Origin: DATIXJ01 sp963714795
GTDB lineage: Bacteria; Bacteroidota; Ignavibacteria; UBA10030; SZUA-254
DNA: 64,000 bases
Assembly (NCBI GenBank): GCA_963714795.1
Contig: CAVQPS010000006.1
Coordinates: 124,001 to 188,000, forward strand
Direction of reading: 5' to 3'
Notes under the pieces: generated by a model
Seen by the model: only the letters and a program-made list of their open reading frames with translations
The model's database searches: none
Told to the model about the DNA's origin: nothing
In this document: positions 53,502 to 62,060 of the stretch, one piece after another
Layout: each line of letters opens with the position of its first letter
How positions within the stretch are numbered: position 1 is the stretch's first letter
Program-made: the position numbers and the translations under genes

Positions 53502-55523
53502 GCGGTTCCCATCAGTTCCATCAGACCGGATATCGATCCGGAAATCGACAGGATCGTATTGGAATGTTTGCAAAAAGATCCGGATGAACGGTATAATTCC
53601 GTCAAAGATATTGCAAAGGATCTGAAACGCTTTAAACGTGAATCGAGCAAAGCAAGAATGTCACGCACGTTTCCGGCAATGACTCCCGGCCGGTCTGCCG
53701 CTTCGATTCCCGCATCTGCAAGAGAAGAACAGCAATCTTCGAAGAAGGTATTCAATCTGAAGTTGTACTGGTTACTGATTGCATTTGCCGTTGGAGTTTT
53801 AGCAACGGGATTAGTCTGGCGTCCATGGCAGGCAAAAGAATCATCTTCTCTTCCGATCATGCAATTTACGATCAAGCTTCCGGATAGTACTGCTATTCCG
53901 ATCGGTTCGATGGGATTGAATATTTCTCCGGATGGAAAATTTATGTCGTTTCTTGTTCAATCCGGTTTGGACCTTAAAGTATTATTGCGTTCTGCCGATC
54001 GGGAGACTTTTGAACCGGTCGTCGGTTCTCAGCTTTCGACCAACGGACTGACAATCTATCACGAATTTTCCCCCGACGGACAATGGATTGCTTTTAATCC
54101 GGGAACTTCTATTCAGAAATCGTCCGTCTTCGGAGGAGCATCTGTTGCCGTATGCAACGTCGGGAATGAGATGCGAGGATTATGGTGGGGAAGCGATAAG
54201 AATATTTATTACGGACATATCAGCAGTGTCATTTATCGTGTGAGTGAGGATGGTGGGCCGTCGGTTCCGGTGACCGCTCTTGATTCTGCCTCGGGCGAGA
54301 TCAGCCATCGCTTCCCGGAACTTTTACCGGACGGAAAGAGCATTCTCTTTACCATTAAGTTTAATACCATCACGAGCTTCGATGAAGCAGCTATCGCAGT
54401 GTTCGACACCAAAAGTGGTGTCAAGAAAATTCTGATCCGCGGAGGAACATACGCTCGGTACGTTCCGACAGGTCATCTCGTGTACGCACGCGGAAGCTAT
54501 ATCTATGCCGTTCCCTTTGATCTCGAGAAACTTGAGATAACCGGTTCGCCGAAACAATTGTTCAAAGGCGGATGGATGAATCCATTTTCCGGCGAAGTCA
54601 GTCTCGCTTTTTCACGCGACGGCACACTGCTGTATATTCCGCGGGGAATTGAATCGTACGCAATCGGCAGAATCAAATGGTTGGATATGCAGGGACAGAT
54701 GACTTCGCTCGTGGATACGACAAATTCCTATTTCAGCTCTGCGCTTTCACCCGACGGCGAGAAACTTGCTCTTCACGTTCAGGGAGCAAATGATGATGTT
54801 TGGATGTATCATATCGGCAGAAAAAGTTTAACGCGGCTTACGTTCGGCGGAGGAAACAGCGGATATCCCGTTTGGAGTCCGGATGGACGGTATGTGATGT
54901 ATATGTCCGAACGCGGTGGTGTAAGTAATATCTATCGAACGCCATGGGACGGTTCCGGAAAAGAGGAGAGATTAACGATGAGCCCCCAGAGTCAATTTCC
55001 CCGATCCGTTTCACCGGACGGAAAGTTTCTGTCGTTTGTGCAGGATAACGATATCTGGATGTTGACTCTGGACAGCACGAGTAAAACATTTCCATTTTTT
55101 ACCTCTCCGGCTACAGAGGCAAATCCGGTTTTTTCTCCGGATGGGCATTATCTCGCGTATGAAACCAATGAATCGGGTAGATATGAAATCGTGATCGTTC
55201 CGTTTCCTTCCCGTGCGGGTAAGTGGCAGGTTTCATCCGGAGGCGGATCAAATCCGATTTGGTCTCCTTCCGGCAATGAAATTTATTTTACACAGGGAAC
55301 GACCATTTATTCCGTAGATATACATCCCGGCAATGTTTTCGATTATTCTGCTCCGAAAAAGATTCTCGATCTGCCTCCGGACGGACAATTTCTTTCCGGT
55401 ATTTCTTTGGACGGGAAAAAATTTGCTCTGGTCACTGTTCCGACCAAAGAACTCAGCACATCGGAATTTACACTCGTGACAAATTGGTTTCAACAGTTGA
55501 GGAATACGTTTTCTACAAAATAA
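52827..55523 (+). CDS. ELK16: Ser/Thr kinase with TM helix and TolB/WD40-like propeller
   Basis: An 898-residue intact last member of the array, beginning MIGQKISHYEILEK (Glu replaces the Lys found at position 10 elsewhere, shared with ELK15). The kinase has HRDIKPEN, DFGLAK and SPEQ. TM helix near 313-331. The propeller has six or more visible blades (ISPDGKFMSF, FSPDGQWIAF, LSPDGEKLAL, WSPDGRYVMY, FSPDGHYLAY, WSPSGNEIYF). The end, LVTNWFQQLRNTF, departs from NWDxELKK. An in-frame GTG at 52818 adds three residues, but ATG 52827 matches the paralogues. Confidence 0.93.
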   Translation: MIGQKISHYEILEKLGEGGMGVVYKAQDTKLDRLVALKFLPAHLAASEQDKARFVQEAKAASSLNHPNVCTIHDIQEHDGQMFIVMEFVDGQTLRQKLPTIIQSKAIDIGIQIAEGLSAAHEKGIVHRDIKPENIMIRKDGIVQIMDFGLAKLRASGSKITRLTKEGSTVGTAGYMSPEQVQGQDADHRSDIFSLGVILYEMFAGELPFKGVHETALMYEIVNVDAVPISSIRPDIDPEIDRIVLECLQKDPDERYNSVKDIAKDLKRFKRESSKARMSRTFPAMTPGRSAASIPASAREEQQSSKKVFNLKLYWLLIAFAVGVLATGLVWRPWQAKESSSLPIMQFTIKLPDSTAIPIGSMGLNISPDGKFMSFLVQSGLDLKVLLRSADRETFEPVVGSQLSTNGLTIYHEFSPDGQWIAFNPGTSIQKSSVFGGASVAVCNVGNEMRGLWWGSDKNIYYGHISSVIYRVSEDGGPSVPVTALDSASGEISHRFPELLPDGKSILFTIKFNTITSFDEAAIAVFDTKSGVKKILIRGGTYARYVPTGHLVYARGSYIYAVPFDLEKLEITGSPKQLFKGGWMNPFSGEVSLAFSRDGTLLYIPRGIESYAIGRIKWLDMQGQMTSLVDTTNSYFSSALSPDGEKLALHVQGANDDVWMYHIGRKSLTRLTFGGGNSGYPVWSPDGRYVMYMSERGGVSNIYRTPWDGSGKEERLTMSPQSQFPRSVSPDGKFLSFVQDNDIWMLTLDSTSKTFPFFTSPATEANPVFSPDGHYLAYETNESGRYEIVIVPFPSRAGKWQVSSGGGSNPIWSPSGNEIYFTQGTTIYSVDIHPGNVFDYSAPKKILDLPPDGQFLSGISLDGKKFALVTVPTKELSTSEFTLVTNWFQQLRNTFSTK

Positions 55524-55561
55524 ATATTCTGAAGATCTTTGAACTGTTTATGAGGTGAGCC

Positions 55562-55942
55562 ATGGAGCCACAGGAGCAAACGAATACCGGAAATTTGGGA
55601 AAAGTTGGCATAAGCTTTTCTTCTCTTGTAGATCAGGCGGACCGTCTCAGGCAGATCAGGAAAAAAGACTTGTCTGCCGGAGATCGTGTTGTGGTGAAGA
55701 CGTCGAATTCGATTTATTCAATCCGGATTCTGAATGAAAGGGATTGTGTCGTTTCGGGGGGATGGTTCGACCGCAAAGGTCTTTCGCCGATGAGGACAAA
55801 TATTGTCGGCTGTACGTGGGGAGGCAGTGCGATTAAAATTGATACGGTGGCGGCGTGCGGACTTTGCCTTGAGTTCGGCAACCGCGTTAAAACCACTTCC
55901 ATCAAAAGCATTTTTATCTTTCCGGCTGGAACAGAGAATTAA
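55562..55942 (+). CDS. small protein of unknown function
   Basis: A 126-residue protein I do not recognise. ATG 55562 follows GAGGTGAGCC, a good ribosome binding sequence. It has a short coiled N-terminal segment (LVDQADRLRQIRKKDL) and then a beta-rich core with alternating hydrophobic residues (GDRVVVKTSNSIYSIRIL), the motif VSGGWFDRKGLSP and a two-cysteine segment AACGLCLEFG. No signal peptide or membrane helix. It lies 38 bases after ELK16 on the same strand and could be the last gene of that transcript; the hairpin at 55953 follows its stop by ten bases. Confidence 0.7.
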   Translation: MEPQEQTNTGNLGKVGISFSSLVDQADRLRQIRKKDLSAGDRVVVKTSNSIYSIRILNERDCVVSGGWFDRKGLSPMRTNIVGCTWGGSAIKIDTVAACGLCLEFGNRVKTTSIKSIFIFPAGTEN

Positions 55943-55952
55943 ATGAAGTGTG

Positions 55953-55985
55953 AACCTTGCGAAGGTTACCAACCTTCGCAAGGTT
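55953..55985 (+). terminator. 15-bp hairpin with the same stem as 5988-6022
   Basis: Arms AACCTTGCGAAGGTT (55953-55967) and its complement (55971-55985) with a three-base loop. It follows the small unknown gene and precedes the hpn promoter, so it probably ends the array transcript. It lacks a long T run. The shared stem with 5988-6022 suggests a repeat family used as terminators. Confidence 0.65.
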
Positions 55986-55997
55986 TAACGTCGCATT

Positions 55998-56026
55998 TTG
56001 ACTTTCCTTCCAATCTTTAGTATTTT
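55998..56026 (+). promoter_or_regulatory. promoter of the hpnCDE operon
   Basis: TTGACT (55998-56003) and TATTTT (56021-56026) are separated by 17 bases and lie about 27-39 bases before the hpnC start. This is the best-looking sigma70-type promoter on the + strand of the window. Confidence 0.5.
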
Positions 56027-56064
56027 AATCTCTAAATCATTCCTCAATCAGCGTGGCACTGCGA

Positions 56065-56991
56065 ATGAGCGTTGCTCAAAGCCCGGTAATTCACAAAAAT
56101 TATTCTCTCGACGAGGCGTTCGACTATTGTGCAACGATTACCAATGCACATTACGAAAATTTTCCCGTCGCATCGCTCTTTTTGCCGGAAGAGAAACGTC
56201 CATATATCCAGGCAATCTATGCATTCAGCCGCGTTGCCGACGATTTTGCGGACGAACGTGACCGGTTACCCGAAGATCGTCTTGCCGATTTGAATGATTG
56301 GGATGAAAAACTTCATCAATGCTTCGAAGGAAATGCCGATCATCCGGTGTTTATCGCTTTGCGCGAAACCGTTACGCAACTCGGTCTTCCTATCGAGCCG
56401 CTTCATGATTTGCTGACCGCATTCAAACGTGATGTGACACAAAATCGTTATGAGACGTTCGATGATTTGCTCATCTACTGCCGCTGTTCTGCCAATCCTG
56501 TCGGAAGATTAGTGCTGATGATTTTCGGATGCCGGGATGAAGAGATGTTCAAACTTTCAGATGACATTTGTACCGCATTGCAATTGACAAACTTCTGGCA
56601 GGATGTCGCCGTCGACTGCAAAAAAGACCGGCTTTATATTCCGATTGAAGATATGAACCGGTTCGGATATTCATTGCAGGATTGGACGACCGGTACACTC
56701 AACGACCAGTTTCGTGATATGATGAAATTTGAAGTTGCACGAACGCGCGAAATGTTTTTCCATGGTGTTGATCTTCCTTCTCTTGTTTTGAAAGAATTAC
56801 AATTCGAATTAAAACTTGTCTGGATCGGCGGAATGACAATTCTGAAAAAAATCGATTCAGTTAAAGGAAATGTTCTCACACAACGCCCGTCGCTTTCGAC
56901 ATTCGATAAAGGAATAATTTTATTGAGAGGATTATTGTTGAAGGATCTTCGTCATTTCGGAAAGAAGAGGGTGGAATGGGAACCGGAATAA
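56065..56991 (+). CDS. hpnC: hydroxysqualene synthase HpnC
   Basis: A trans-isoprenyl diphosphate synthase-family protein that turns presqualene diphosphate into hydroxysqualene in the three-step squalene route. The opening HYENFPVASLFLP is the HpnC signature, and the aspartate-rich sites are ADDFAD and DVAVD. ATG 56065 (MSVAQSP) gives 308 residues; an in-frame GTG at 56053 would add four. The 3' end overlaps hpnD by 16 bases, so the two are cotranscribed and probably coupled. Confidence 0.9.
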   Translation: MSVAQSPVIHKNYSLDEAFDYCATITNAHYENFPVASLFLPEEKRPYIQAIYAFSRVADDFADERDRLPEDRLADLNDWDEKLHQCFEGNADHPVFIALRETVTQLGLPIEPLHDLLTAFKRDVTQNRYETFDDLLIYCRCSANPVGRLVLMIFGCRDEEMFKLSDDICTALQLTNFWQDVAVDCKKDRLYIPIEDMNRFGYSLQDWTTGTLNDQFRDMMKFEVARTREMFFHGVDLPSLVLKELQFELKLVWIGGMTILKKIDSVKGNVLTQRPSLSTFDKGIILLRGLLLKDLRHFGKKRVEWEPE

Positions 56992-57815
56992 CGTCAATTG
57001 TGAGACGGAGCAATTCGAGTTTCACGTACTCTTTTTCGTTTCTTCCGCATGAACAAAAGGAAGCATTGCAAACGGTGTATGCGTTTTGCCGCACGACGGA
57101 TGATATTGTCGACAATTCTCAGGATGTCAACAGCCGTCTCGAAAAACTTCATCAATGGCGCAAGGAACTGGAACGCTCTCTCGCCGGCAATTCTGAATAT
57201 CAGCTTCTGAATCAGCTTCATGCAATTGCGAAGAAATTCAATATTCCGGTCGTCCATTTTTACGAATTGCTGAAAGGCGTCGAAATGGATTTGCGGAAAA
57301 CGCGCTATGCAACATTTGATGAACTGAAAGAATATTGTTATCTCGTTGCCTCGTCGGTGGGACTGATGTCGCTGGAGATTTTCAGACCGAAAAACACGAA
57401 GACGAAAGAATATGCCATGAATCTCGGCATCGCACTTCAACTGACGAATATTCTGCGTGACGTCGGCGTGGATGCGAAGTACGGCAGAATCTATTTGCCG
57501 CAGGAAGATTTGCAGCGGTTCGGATATTCGGAAGAGGATTTGTTTGCCAATCGATATACGGAATCATTCCGGTCGTTAATGGAATTTGAAGCGGCACGTG
57601 CGGAAGAATATTTTCAGCGTGCCAAAGATTCATTGCCGAAAGAAGATCGGCGGTCAATGTTTGCCGCGAAAATCATGGAGAGAATTTATTATCACACCCT
57701 TTTGCGCATTCGCCGTGTACAGTTTAACGTGTTCGACCGTTCCGTTCGATTGCCGGCGACAATACAATTTCTTATCGCCGCGAAATATTGGGTGAAGGAT
57801 AAAGTGTTTGGGTAA
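56976..57815 (+). CDS. hpnD: presqualene diphosphate synthase HpnD
   Basis: A 279-residue phytoene/squalene synthase-family enzyme that condenses two farnesyl diphosphates to presqualene diphosphate. It shows SFSFLP near the N-terminus, the first aspartate motif TTDDIVD, the conserved YCYLVASSVG helix and the second motif RDVGVD. Among the two paralogous synthases here this one matches HpnD by its SFxFLP start and YCYLVA segment. It overlaps hpnC and is followed by hpnE after 38 bases. Confidence 0.9.
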   Translation: MGTGITSIVRRSNSSFTYSFSFLPHEQKEALQTVYAFCRTTDDIVDNSQDVNSRLEKLHQWRKELERSLAGNSEYQLLNQLHAIAKKFNIPVVHFYELLKGVEMDLRKTRYATFDELKEYCYLVASSVGLMSLEIFRPKNTKTKEYAMNLGIALQLTNILRDVGVDAKYGRIYLPQEDLQRFGYSEEDLFANRYTESFRSLMEFEAARAEEYFQRAKDSLPKEDRRSMFAAKIMERIYYHTLLRIRRVQFNVFDRSVRLPATIQFLIAAKYWVKDKVFG

Positions 57816-57853
57816 ATCCTTTCGTCAAACCGACCAACGTTTGAAAAATCATC

Positions 57854-59200
57854 ATGGTTGATGTTGCCATTATCGGAGGCGGACTCAGCGGATTGTCTGC
57901 CGCGGTTCAACTCGCATCGCACGACTGCACTGTCACACTTCTTGAACAATCGCCGAAGCTTGGCGGGCGATGTTATTCGTATGTCGATGAGAAAACCGGC
58001 GATGTCGTCGATAACGGTCAACATGTTCTGCTCGGCGCGTATCACGATGTTCTTCACTATCTCGATATCATCGGCACGAAACAATTCCTCAAGCACGAAT
58101 CTTCGCTGAAACTTCCGTTCCATCATCCTGAAAAAGGATTTGCCGATTTTCGATTCTCTTCACTTCCAAAACCGTTCGATGTTGCAATAGGAATGATGAA
58201 ATTTAAATTATTCTCGTTCGGTGACAGAAGGAGAATGATGAACGTCGGAAGATACTTAAAGAAATGGAGTGTGGATGTCGAACATTCTCTTGTCAATCTT
58301 ACCGTTGATCAATGGCTGAAAAATCTTGGGCAGTCGGACGAAGTGTGCCGGTGTTTCTGGAATCCGATTGCGGTTTCGGTGATGAATGATCTTCCGGAAC
58401 ATTCTTCCGCATTGCTTTTTGCGCGGGCGTTGCGGGCTGCATTTTTCGGAATACGGTCGGACTCTGCCGTTCTCATTCCAACGATCGGACAAACGGAATT
58501 GTACGTCGATGCGGCTGTCGGGTTTATTCGAAAGCGGAACGGCATTGTCCGGACGAATGCAGAAGTAACCGAAGTGTTGATTCAGAATGAACGGGTACAA
58601 GGTATCAGATTGCAAAACGGTGAATCGATTTCATCGAAATATGTCATTGCCGCAGTTCCATCCTTTTCACTTGAACGGTTGATTCCGAAAGAAAGTCAAA
58701 CACAAGCTCCTTTTTGTCATCTGACAAAATTTTCATCTGCGCCGATCATTTCTATCCATTTGTGGTTCGATACAGAATTTATGGAACAGGAATTTGTCGG
58801 CGTGATCGGTAAATCGGTCCAGTGGATTTTTAACCGAAGGAAAATTATTCAGGAAAGTAAATCCGGCGGAGGATATATTTCCTGTGTGATCAGCGGAGCG
58901 TATGAACTTATCGATTTCTCAAAAGACAAACTTGTCGAGATCGCTCTGAACGATATTCAAGACATGTATCCCGACAGCAAAAAAGCAAAATTGATTCATT
59001 CGGTGGTGATCAAAGAGAAGCGGGCTACACTTGCCGATACCGCAACGATCGATTCATATCGCCCCGAAGCGAAAACACCGATCGATAATTTTTATTTAGC
59101 CGGAGATTGGACGGCGACTGGACTTCCCGCAACGATCGAAGGAGCGGTGAAGAGTGGATGTACCGCGGCGGAGCTGGTTCTTAACAATTTACGAAAATAG
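57854..59200 (+). CDS. hpnE: hydroxysqualene dehydroxylase HpnE (FAD-dependent)
   Basis: A 448-residue flavoprotein of the phytoene desaturase superfamily that reduces hydroxysqualene to squalene. It begins with the FAD-binding fold VAIIGGGLSGLSAA, then LGGRCYSYVDEKTGDVVDNG and GQHVLLGAY, typical of HpnE. The C-terminal YLAGDWTATGLPATIEGA segment closes the flavin site. With hpnC and hpnD it completes squalene synthesis from farnesyl diphosphate. The last 12 bases overlap the converging membrane-protein gene. Confidence 0.92.
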   Translation: MVDVAIIGGGLSGLSAAVQLASHDCTVTLLEQSPKLGGRCYSYVDEKTGDVVDNGQHVLLGAYHDVLHYLDIIGTKQFLKHESSLKLPFHHPEKGFADFRFSSLPKPFDVAIGMMKFKLFSFGDRRRMMNVGRYLKKWSVDVEHSLVNLTVDQWLKNLGQSDEVCRCFWNPIAVSVMNDLPEHSSALLFARALRAAFFGIRSDSAVLIPTIGQTELYVDAAVGFIRKRNGIVRTNAEVTEVLIQNERVQGIRLQNGESISSKYVIAAVPSFSLERLIPKESQTQAPFCHLTKFSSAPIISIHLWFDTEFMEQEFVGVIGKSVQWIFNRRKIIQESKSGGGYISCVISGAYELIDFSKDKLVEIALNDIQDMYPDSKKAKLIHSVVIKEKRATLADTATIDSYRPEAKTPIDNFYLAGDWTATGLPATIEGAVKSGCTAAELVLNNLRK

Positions 59201-59800
59201 CGGCGACACGACATGCCAGACAGCATTCTGCAACGGACTCAGAATGAGGAATGATCCGAGAGCGACTGCCCATTTCCACGGAATTGTTTTTGTGTCATGG
59301 ATAATGGTGATGGTCAGGAATAAAATCGTCAATGAAAAAAACGACATAAGGACAACCGAAATTGTCGGATCATGAAGGTGAAGCAAAGCGAGTGATCTGC
59401 TTTCGTCGACCATCAATCTGTTTTTCGTGTTGAATAACAACTGAAGGAAAACCGTTATTGTTTCCGGCAGGCGTATGCTGGCATTGACGAATGCCATCGC
59501 ACCTAAAAATAAATTTCTCGGAAACCGTAAATACAGTGTGAACGAAACAAGGGCAAGGCAGAACGTCCAGAGTGCCGCCGCCGCCGATGAGACCGGGCAT
59601 GAGGTGTGCGGAACGATACCATCGATTGCCGAAACCAGATGTGCCTGCGTCGTCTGTGCCGAGCATGCGGACTTATCGACGAGCAGGTGAATGTATTGAT
59701 GCGAAACGATTGAGAGACAAACCGCGAGAAGAAATGCCGGAATGCCGATAACAATCAGCGTGCGAACGGAATGTTTTTGTTCTTCTTGAATGAATGTCAT
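59189..59800 (-). CDS. integral membrane protein of unknown function
   Basis: About 203 residues from ATG 59798-59800 (MTFIQEEQKH); a longer frame starts at 59866 but the shorter N-terminus places the first TM helix normally. Five or six hydrophobic segments are visible. Two cysteines and a SHQYIHLLVD segment lie in the first loop, where a weak resemblance to membrane metalloprotease HExxH sites is not good enough to call. The gene converges on hpnE and overlaps its stop by 12 bases. Confidence 0.6.
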   Translation of the reverse strand: MTFIQEEQKHSVRTLIVIGIPAFLLAVCLSIVSHQYIHLLVDKSACSAQTTQAHLVSAIDGIVPHTSCPVSSAAAALWTFCLALVSFTLYLRFPRNLFLGAMAFVNASIRLPETITVFLQLLFNTKNRLMVDESRSLALLHLHDPTISVVLMSFFSLTILFLTITIIHDTKTIPWKWAVALGSFLILSPLQNAVWHVVSPLFS

Positions 59801-59965
59801 GAAAATATCGTAACCGTCGTTAATTTTTCGAGCAGTAAAGATAAGAGAAAAATTTCTTACATTCAAGGGTCGATGAAGAAAATTATCGATGGGGAACTTG
59901 ATTTTTTAATGAAAATGACGATATTGACAGACGTCATGAAGAAATTGCACAACATAGGATAGTTG

Positions 59966-61234
59966 ATGAAAAATTTTATTGCTGAAATTCAATGGAGAGG
60001 ATTGCTGCACACGTCGACGCGGAATGTCGAAAAACATCTTGCGGAACAACAGGCAACCGCATACATTGGCTTCGACCCGACCGCTTCGAGTTTGCATGTC
60101 GGTTCGCTGCTGCCGATTATGGGTCTCGTGCATTTTCAGCGTGCAGGGCATGTTCCGATCGCTGTTGTCGGCGGCGGCACCGGAATGATCGGCGACCCGA
60201 GCGGCAAAACGCAGGAACGAAAATTATTATCGAAAGATGAAATCGAATCGAATGTCGATGCGATTCGCAAACAGCTCGAATATTTTTTAGACTTTAAAGC
60301 GAAAGGGAATGCGGCAAAGCTTGTCGATAATGCCGAGTGGCTGACGAAACTTTCCATGATGGAATTTCTCCGCGATATCGGCAAACATTTTTCCGTGAAC
60401 GAAATGCTTGCCAAAGACTCCGTCAAGAACCGTATCGATCAGGAACAGGGAATTTCGTTTACGGAATTCAGTTACTCACTGTTGCAGTCGATCGATTATT
60501 TGCAGATGTTCGACCGGCATAAATGCACGTTGCAGATGGGCGGAAGCGACCAGTGGGGGAACATCGTTGCCGGAGCAGATCTCATCCGGCGGTTGCGCGG
60601 TGCGGAAGTTCATGCAATTGTTTTCCCGTTGATTACGACATCCTCCGGTGTAAAGTTCGGGAAGACGGAGAGCGGAACGGTCTGGCTCGATCCAGAGAGA
60701 ACATCGCCGTACCGGTTTTACCAGTTCTGGTACAACGTTGAAGATAATGACGTGGTAAAATTTTTGAAGTTCTTTACGCTGATGTCCGAAAAAGAAATCG
60801 AAGCATTATCCGCATCGGCAAGTCCGGAAAAACGTGAAGCGCAGAAAAAACTTGCAGAAGAAGTGACCCGGTTGGTGCATGGCGAAAGTGCCGTTGCGCA
60901 GGCGCAGAAAGCATCGAAGATATTTTTCGGCGGGGAAATCAGCGGCGTGAGCGAAACGGAATTGCTCGATGTGTTTGCCGATGTGCCGTCCGTGGAAATT
61001 GAGAAGGATCGATTCAGCGAGCCGGGTATACCGCTTCTTGATTTAATGGTAACGGCCGACGTTGTCAAATCGAAGGGAGAAGCCAGACGGGCAGTGCAAG
61101 GGGGTGGAATTTATATCAACAATCAACGGATCGCGGAAGATTCAAAAAAGGTAACTCTCGCCGACGCAATTCACGGGAAGTTTATCGTCCTGCGAAAAGG
61201 CGGGAAGAATTATTTCCTCGTGAAAATTCGATAG
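59966..61234 (+). CDS. tyrS: tyrosyl-tRNA synthetase
   Basis: A 422-residue class I aminoacyl-tRNA synthetase that charges tRNA-Tyr. It has the HIGH-like motif HVGS at residues 44-47, the Tyr-binding YIGFDPTASSLHVGS region, GMIGDPSGKT, and KFGKTESG near residue 230 as the KMSKS equivalent. A C-terminal S4-like RNA-binding domain follows (SKGEARRAVQGGGIYIN). ATG 59966 is preferred over the TTG one codon upstream. No strong promoter is obvious; TTGATT and GATATT about 40-70 bases upstream are a weak possibility. Confidence 0.96.
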   Translation: MKNFIAEIQWRGLLHTSTRNVEKHLAEQQATAYIGFDPTASSLHVGSLLPIMGLVHFQRAGHVPIAVVGGGTGMIGDPSGKTQERKLLSKDEIESNVDAIRKQLEYFLDFKAKGNAAKLVDNAEWLTKLSMMEFLRDIGKHFSVNEMLAKDSVKNRIDQEQGISFTEFSYSLLQSIDYLQMFDRHKCTLQMGGSDQWGNIVAGADLIRRLRGAEVHAIVFPLITTSSGVKFGKTESGTVWLDPERTSPYRFYQFWYNVEDNDVVKFLKFFTLMSEKEIEALSASASPEKREAQKKLAEEVTRLVHGESAVAQAQKASKIFFGGEISGVSETELLDVFADVPSVEIEKDRFSEPGIPLLDLMVTADVVKSKGEARRAVQGGGIYINNQRIAEDSKKVTLADAIHGKFIVLRKGGKNYFLVKIR

Positions 61235-61240
61235 ACTGCT

Positions 61241-61399
61241 TTACCCCGACCGTTTTTTCTTTAATAAAGGTTTAAGCTTTTCGGGAACCGGTCTGCACGC
61301 GCAGTTTTTCGCATGCTGCAGATGCCACTTGATGCGTTGTTCAACCGTTGCGTTTTTCGGCATCCTGTTTTTTGCGTGCCATGATGCGTTAATTTTCAT
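61241..61399 (-). CDS. 52-residue basic protein with His/Cys motif
   Basis: ATG 61397-61399 opens a frame of 52 codons: MKINASWHAKNRMPKN, then a central HLQHAKNCAC and a Lys-rich end (LKKKRSG). The spacing His-x2-His-x3-Cys-x-Cys could bind a metal such as zinc. Similar short basic proteins with a HAKNCGCRP-like segment occur in Bacteroidota, from memory, so I think it is a real gene. It lies 15 bases after the DUF1801/YdeI-like gene on the same strand and ends six bases from the tyrS stop, in convergence. Confidence 0.6.
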   Translation of the reverse strand: MKINASWHAKNRMPKNATVEQRIKWHLQHAKNCACRPVPEKLKPLLKKKRSG

Positions 61400-61414
61400 A
61401 AGATAATTTCCAAT

Positions 61415-62020
61415 TTATTTTTTTTCGTATTGCCAGTTTCGTCCTTTTCCTTTTGCCATCCATTCGATTGCGGTTTTCATTCTCTTGGATCGCGTCTCTT
61501 CAGTTTTGGCTTCGGTAATCCACTCGACATATTCTTTCTTGTGACTGTACGGAAAATTCTGATAGGTTGCAAGCGCCTTTTTATTTTTCTTCAAAGCAGT
61601 CATAAAATACGATGGGACACGAAGTGGTTTCTTGACTTTCGGTTTCGATCGTGTCGGTGAAGGAACGCCCTCGTCGTTCAGACGGACAGCTTTCTTGACA
61701 TAACCGAGCAATACTTTGTCGGACGGCAAATCGTCAATGGAAGAAATTCTGCCGAAGTTTCCCATCCCTTTTTCCGCCGGCAGTTTCGTTTGAGGAATGA
61801 TCAGCCGGCCTTTCCAAAACCAGTAGGAACAATGTTCTTTGAATGATGCCATGATGCAGAGTATTCCTTTATGTGTAAAACTCGGAAGTCCCCACTTCAT
61901 TGTTTCTTCCACATCCGGACAACCGGCGTGAATAATTTTTCGCAAATGCCGCAAAACAGGTTTTGCAAAGTCCGCAGATTTTCCGATGTACGCGTCGACA
62001 CGAGGATCTTTTGTTCCCAT
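61415..62020 (-). CDS. DUF1801/YdeI-OmdA-like protein
   Basis: About 201 residues from ATG 62018-62020, after an AAGGA ribosome binding sequence. The N-terminal half (VDAYIGKSADFAKPVLRHLR, then VEETMKWGLPSF) is the DUF1801 domain of the YdhG fold. The C-terminal half (VPSYFMTALKKNKKALATY, then YVEWITEAKTEETRSKR) is the OmdA/YdeI domain linked to bacteriocin or peptide tolerance in some bacteria. The biochemical role is unknown. It forms a small - strand group with the 52-residue gene and the next one. Confidence 0.82.
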   Translation of the reverse strand: MGTKDPRVDAYIGKSADFAKPVLRHLRKIIHAGCPDVEETMKWGLPSFTHKGILCIMASFKEHCSYWFWKGRLIIPQTKLPAEKGMGNFGRISSIDDLPSDKVLLGYVKKAVRLNDEGVPSPTRSKPKVKKPLRVPSYFMTALKKNKKALATYQNFPYSHKKEYVEWITEAKTEETRSKRMKTAIEWMAKGKGRNWQYEKK

Positions 62021-62060
62021 CAATGTATCCTTGAAAAATTAAAATCGTTATGAAAATATT

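Noticed and set aside
12154..55523. Integron-like cassette array
   Set aside because: Repeated short palindromes between genes suggested attC sites, but they lie inside copied kinase starts, lack paired R/L boxes of attC type, and there is no integrase gene in the window.
55562..55942. PilZ-domain (c-di-GMP-binding) protein
   Set aside because: The RxxxR and D/NxSxxG motifs of PilZ are not present; left as unknown.
59189..59800. M50-type membrane metalloprotease
   Set aside because: The only candidate site, SHQYIHL, lacks the HExxH glutamate, so no protease call is justified.
59771..59962. 63-codon frame just before tyrS
   Set aside because: It partly overlaps the start region of the membrane-protein gene, has no family resemblance, and reads like chance coding in an A/T-rich leader.
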